The notes under the pieces: generated by a model
What the model saw: the letters and a program-made list of their open reading frames with translations, nothing else
Told to the model about the DNA's origin: nothing
Databases searched by the model: none
Assembly: GCA_017400025.1 (NCBI GenBank)
Contig: JAFQAF010000362.1
Span: 1 to 6,304, forward strand
DNA length: 6,304 nt
From: Oscillospiraceae bacterium
GTDB lineage: Bacteria > Bacillota_A > Clostridia > Oscillospirales > Ruminococcaceae
Reading direction: 5' to 3'
Program-made: the position numbers and the translations under genes
Part shown: positions 4,852 through 6,304 of the stretch, one piece after another
How the letters are laid out: the number at the start of each line of letters is the position of its first letter
Numbering within the stretch: the stretch's first letter is position 1

Positions 4852-5829
4852 CTATTCAGCGTATGTCACATACTGCTGAAGTTCGTCTGGAACTGTGATA
4901 CCAAGAATATCAACAACTTCACCAACTATTATGTATTCAAATTCTTTCTGTGTTTCCACCGGCATTGTGGATATATCTTCACCGCCGAGAACTTTCACTG
5001 CCATTTCACCTGTCTGATAACCAAGGTTATAGTATGAAAGGCCAAGTGTTGCCAGGCCGCCTTCTTTAACCATGCCTATATCGCCGCATACCACAGGAAC
5101 TTTTGCATCATTTGCCACGCTGCCTACCAGTGCCATTGATGCTGCCAGAACGTTGTCTGTAGGAATATATATTGCATCACATTTTGTAACCACTGACTGT
5201 GTCGCCTGCTGAACATCATTGGAGTTGGTAACTGTCTGTTCAACATATTCAAGACCCATATCGTCAAGAATTGTCTTTACCTGTGAAATCTGAAGAACAG
5301 AGTTGTCTTCGCTGGAGGTGTAAAGAAGACCTATAACCTTTGTATCCGGGCAAAGCTGCATAAGAAGCTCTATCTGCTCTTTCATAGGTGATGCATCGGA
5401 TGTGCCGGAAACATTTGTACCCGGGTTTTCCATGCTGTTTACAACACCTGCATCCACAGGGTCTGTAACCGCTGTAACAAGGATTGGAATTTCGCTTGTC
5501 TTTGCCGCAAGAGTCTGTGCAGCACCTGTTGCAATTGCAAGGATAAGGTCATTTTCTTCATTTACAAGTCTGTCCCCCATGCTTGCAAGGTTGGACTGGT
5601 CGCTCTGTGCATTCTGATAGTCTATTTCCACTGTGTCGCCGTCCACATAGCCATTGTCTGCAAGAGCCTGTACAAAGCCTTCTCTTGCCTGGTCAAGGGC
5701 AACGTGTTCCAGTTGCTGGAGAATACCTATCTTTACTTTTTCGTCCTGTGCCTCTGTTCCAGAGCCGCCACATGCTGCAAATGAAAGAGCCATTGTGATT
5801 GTGAGTAATAATGCTGTCAGTTTTTTCAT
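4852..5829 (-). CDS. ABC transporter substrate-binding lipoprotein, TrpX-type (PF04392, 325 aa)
   Basis: This is the extracellular receptor of the importer. It has a lipoprotein signal peptide: MKK, a hydrophobic stretch, then SFAAC with the lipid-anchored Cys at residue 20, then a Gly/Ser/Glu linker. The mature part follows the family layout: KIGILQQLEHVALDQAREGF (33-52), the ATGAAQ segment (100-105), PILVTAVTDPVDAGVV (115-130), NVSGTSD and a C-terminal lobe with YYNLGYQTGEMAVKVL. ATG at 5829 is preceded by AGAGAGG (5838-5844) at 8 nt. It is the first gene behind a T-box leader, so it should be induced when one aminoacyl-tRNA runs low. Tryptophan is the best-known ligand of this family (TrpXYZ), but the leader lacks a UGG specifier, so I leave the substrate open. 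Confidence 0.92.
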   Translation of the reverse strand: MKKLTALLLTITMALSFAACGGSGTEAQDEKVKIGILQQLEHVALDQAREGFVQALADNGYVDGDTVEIDYQNAQSDQSNLASMGDRLVNEENDLILAIATGAAQTLAAKTSEIPILVTAVTDPVDAGVVNSMENPGTNVSGTSDASPMKEQIELLMQLCPDTKVIGLLYTSSEDNSVLQISQVKTILDDMGLEYVEQTVTNSNDVQQATQSVVTKCDAIYIPTDNVLAASMALVGSVANDAKVPVVCGDIGMVKEGGLATLGLSYYNLGYQTGEMAVKVLGGEDISTMPVETQKEFEYIIVGEVVDILGITVPDELQQYVTYAE

Positions 5830-5878
5830 TGTTTTTACCTCTCTCTATAACATTTTTATTTCAGAAAACGGATAAAAA

Positions 5879-5914
5879 CAAAAAATCCCGTCCTCTGATA
5901 TCCATCAGAGGACG
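5879..5914 (-). terminator. T-box-controlled terminator upstream of the binding-protein gene
   Basis: A perfect 11-bp stem, CGTCCTCTGAT (5904-5914) against ATCAGAGGACG (5889-5899), with a 4-nt loop, followed by GGA and TTTTTT (5880-5885) on the minus strand. It is the off state of the riboswitch; the T-box sequence lies 11 nt upstream. Confidence 0.9.
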
Positions 5915-6168
5915 AGATATAAATTCCCGTGTTACCACCTCTATTCGCCAGCATCTCACGGTGCTGACCTTTGCAGGTATCGGCTGCAGGTGTGCAGATT
6001 AATACCCTGTGCTGTAACGGGCAGACCCGGAGCCGGCTACACATCACAGGATTTCACCGGTCAGCTAGATAAGGAATTCGGCAGCTGCTGAGCATATTCC
6101 CTTTTCACCGCCCGGGAACTCTCTGAATGACAGCCTTGCTGCTTACTGATTTATCATCATTGCTGTTA
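5879..6168 (-). promoter_or_regulatory. T-box riboswitch leader of the ABC transporter operon
   Basis: The T-box sequence AGGTGGTAACACGGG lies at 5926-5940 (minus strand). Stem I shows CAGAGAG (AGAGAG at 6119-6124), an upper CCGG/CCGG helix, a GGTGAAAA distal segment and a lower helix GGCTGTCATT against GATG-T-GTAGCC. The conserved CCCGTTAC (F-box-like) follows. AGAGG of the T-box can pair with CCTCT in the terminator's 5' arm to form the antiterminator. In the specifier loop the sequence is GGTGAAATCCTGTG. Aligned to the GAAC-UAC layout of tyrS, the specifier is UCC (6049-6051, Ser); one base earlier it is AUC (6050-6052, Ile). There is no UGG. The bulge UGGU pairs best with a tRNA whose discriminator is A. 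Confidence 0.9.
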
Positions 6169-6174
6169 TTTCCA

Positions 6175-6202
6175 ATTATAATCTTCCGCCGTAAATTGTC
6201 AA
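6175..6202 (-). promoter_or_regulatory. Sigma-A promoter of the ABC transporter T-box transcript
   Basis: TTGACA (6197-6202), a 16-nt spacer and TATAAT (6175-6180) on the minus strand, both perfect consensus hexamers. The predicted start is near 6168, just before the Stem I sequences. DNA above 6203 is AT-rich and shows no gene. Confidence 0.85.
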
Positions 6203-6304
6203 TATGTTGAAAACATTTTCGGAATTATACATAAATTATGATTAAGAATTAAAACTTTTTAGTTATTATGCATAAATATATCAACTTTACAGACTTTCAA
6301 GTCA

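Noticed and set aside
4852..5829. Naming the transporter trpXYZ
   Set aside because: The family fits, but the T-box in front has no tryptophan codon in its specifier loop, so a tryptophan-specific name is not justified.
5856..6047. A 63-codon minus-strand frame in front of the binding-protein gene
   Set aside because: It covers the T-box core and terminator; no separate leader peptide is supported.

Overview
This window reads as a piece of chromosome from a gut-type Clostridia member (Bacillota). The evidence is moderate GC, strong TTGACA/TATAAT promoters, AGGAGG-type ribosome binding sites, two T-box leaders, CCA-encoding tRNA genes and a lipoprotein-anchored ABC importer. I would guess Oscillospirales, but the sequence does not prove it. 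Every gene I support lies on the minus strand, so transcription runs from the high-coordinate end to the low-coordinate end.

Layout, in order of transcription. (1) 6202-2918: a sigma-A promoter, a T-box leader and three importer genes: lipoprotein substrate-binding protein, LivH-like permease and ATPase. They belong to the TrpXYZ-type family (PF04392 binding protein). A strong inverted repeat lies between the first two genes, the last two overlap by 4 nt, and an intrinsic terminator follows. (2) 2897-2571: a perfect promoter drives tRNA-Ser(TGA) and tRNA-Ser(GCT). A small UACG-loop terminator-like hairpin sits between them and a clear terminator follows. (3) 2568-2164: about 360 bases of hairpin-rich, GC-richer non-coding DNA whose two ends carry pieces resembling the adjacent tRNA-Ser(GCT), followed by another minus-strand terminator. 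(4) 2160-1940: intergenic DNA with one imperfect palindrome and no gene. (5) 1937-1: a promoter, a second T-box leader, then gatC, a GatA-like gene and the first 40 codons of gatB, which runs off the window.

How the genes work together: both protein operons appear to be controlled by uncharged tRNA through T-box attenuation. One would import an amino acid or similar ligand. The other encodes a tRNA-dependent amidotransferase (GatCAB) that should make Gln-tRNA and/or Asn-tRNA. The most unusual point is that the GatA subunit has lost the amidase active site (catalytic Lys, the Gly/Ser-rich loop, and the usual context of the Ser nucleophile) while GatC and the visible part of GatB look normal. 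The specifier codons of both T-boxes are also not what the downstream genes would predict. Those two points, plus the tRNA-flanked hairpin element, are the parts most worth following up.
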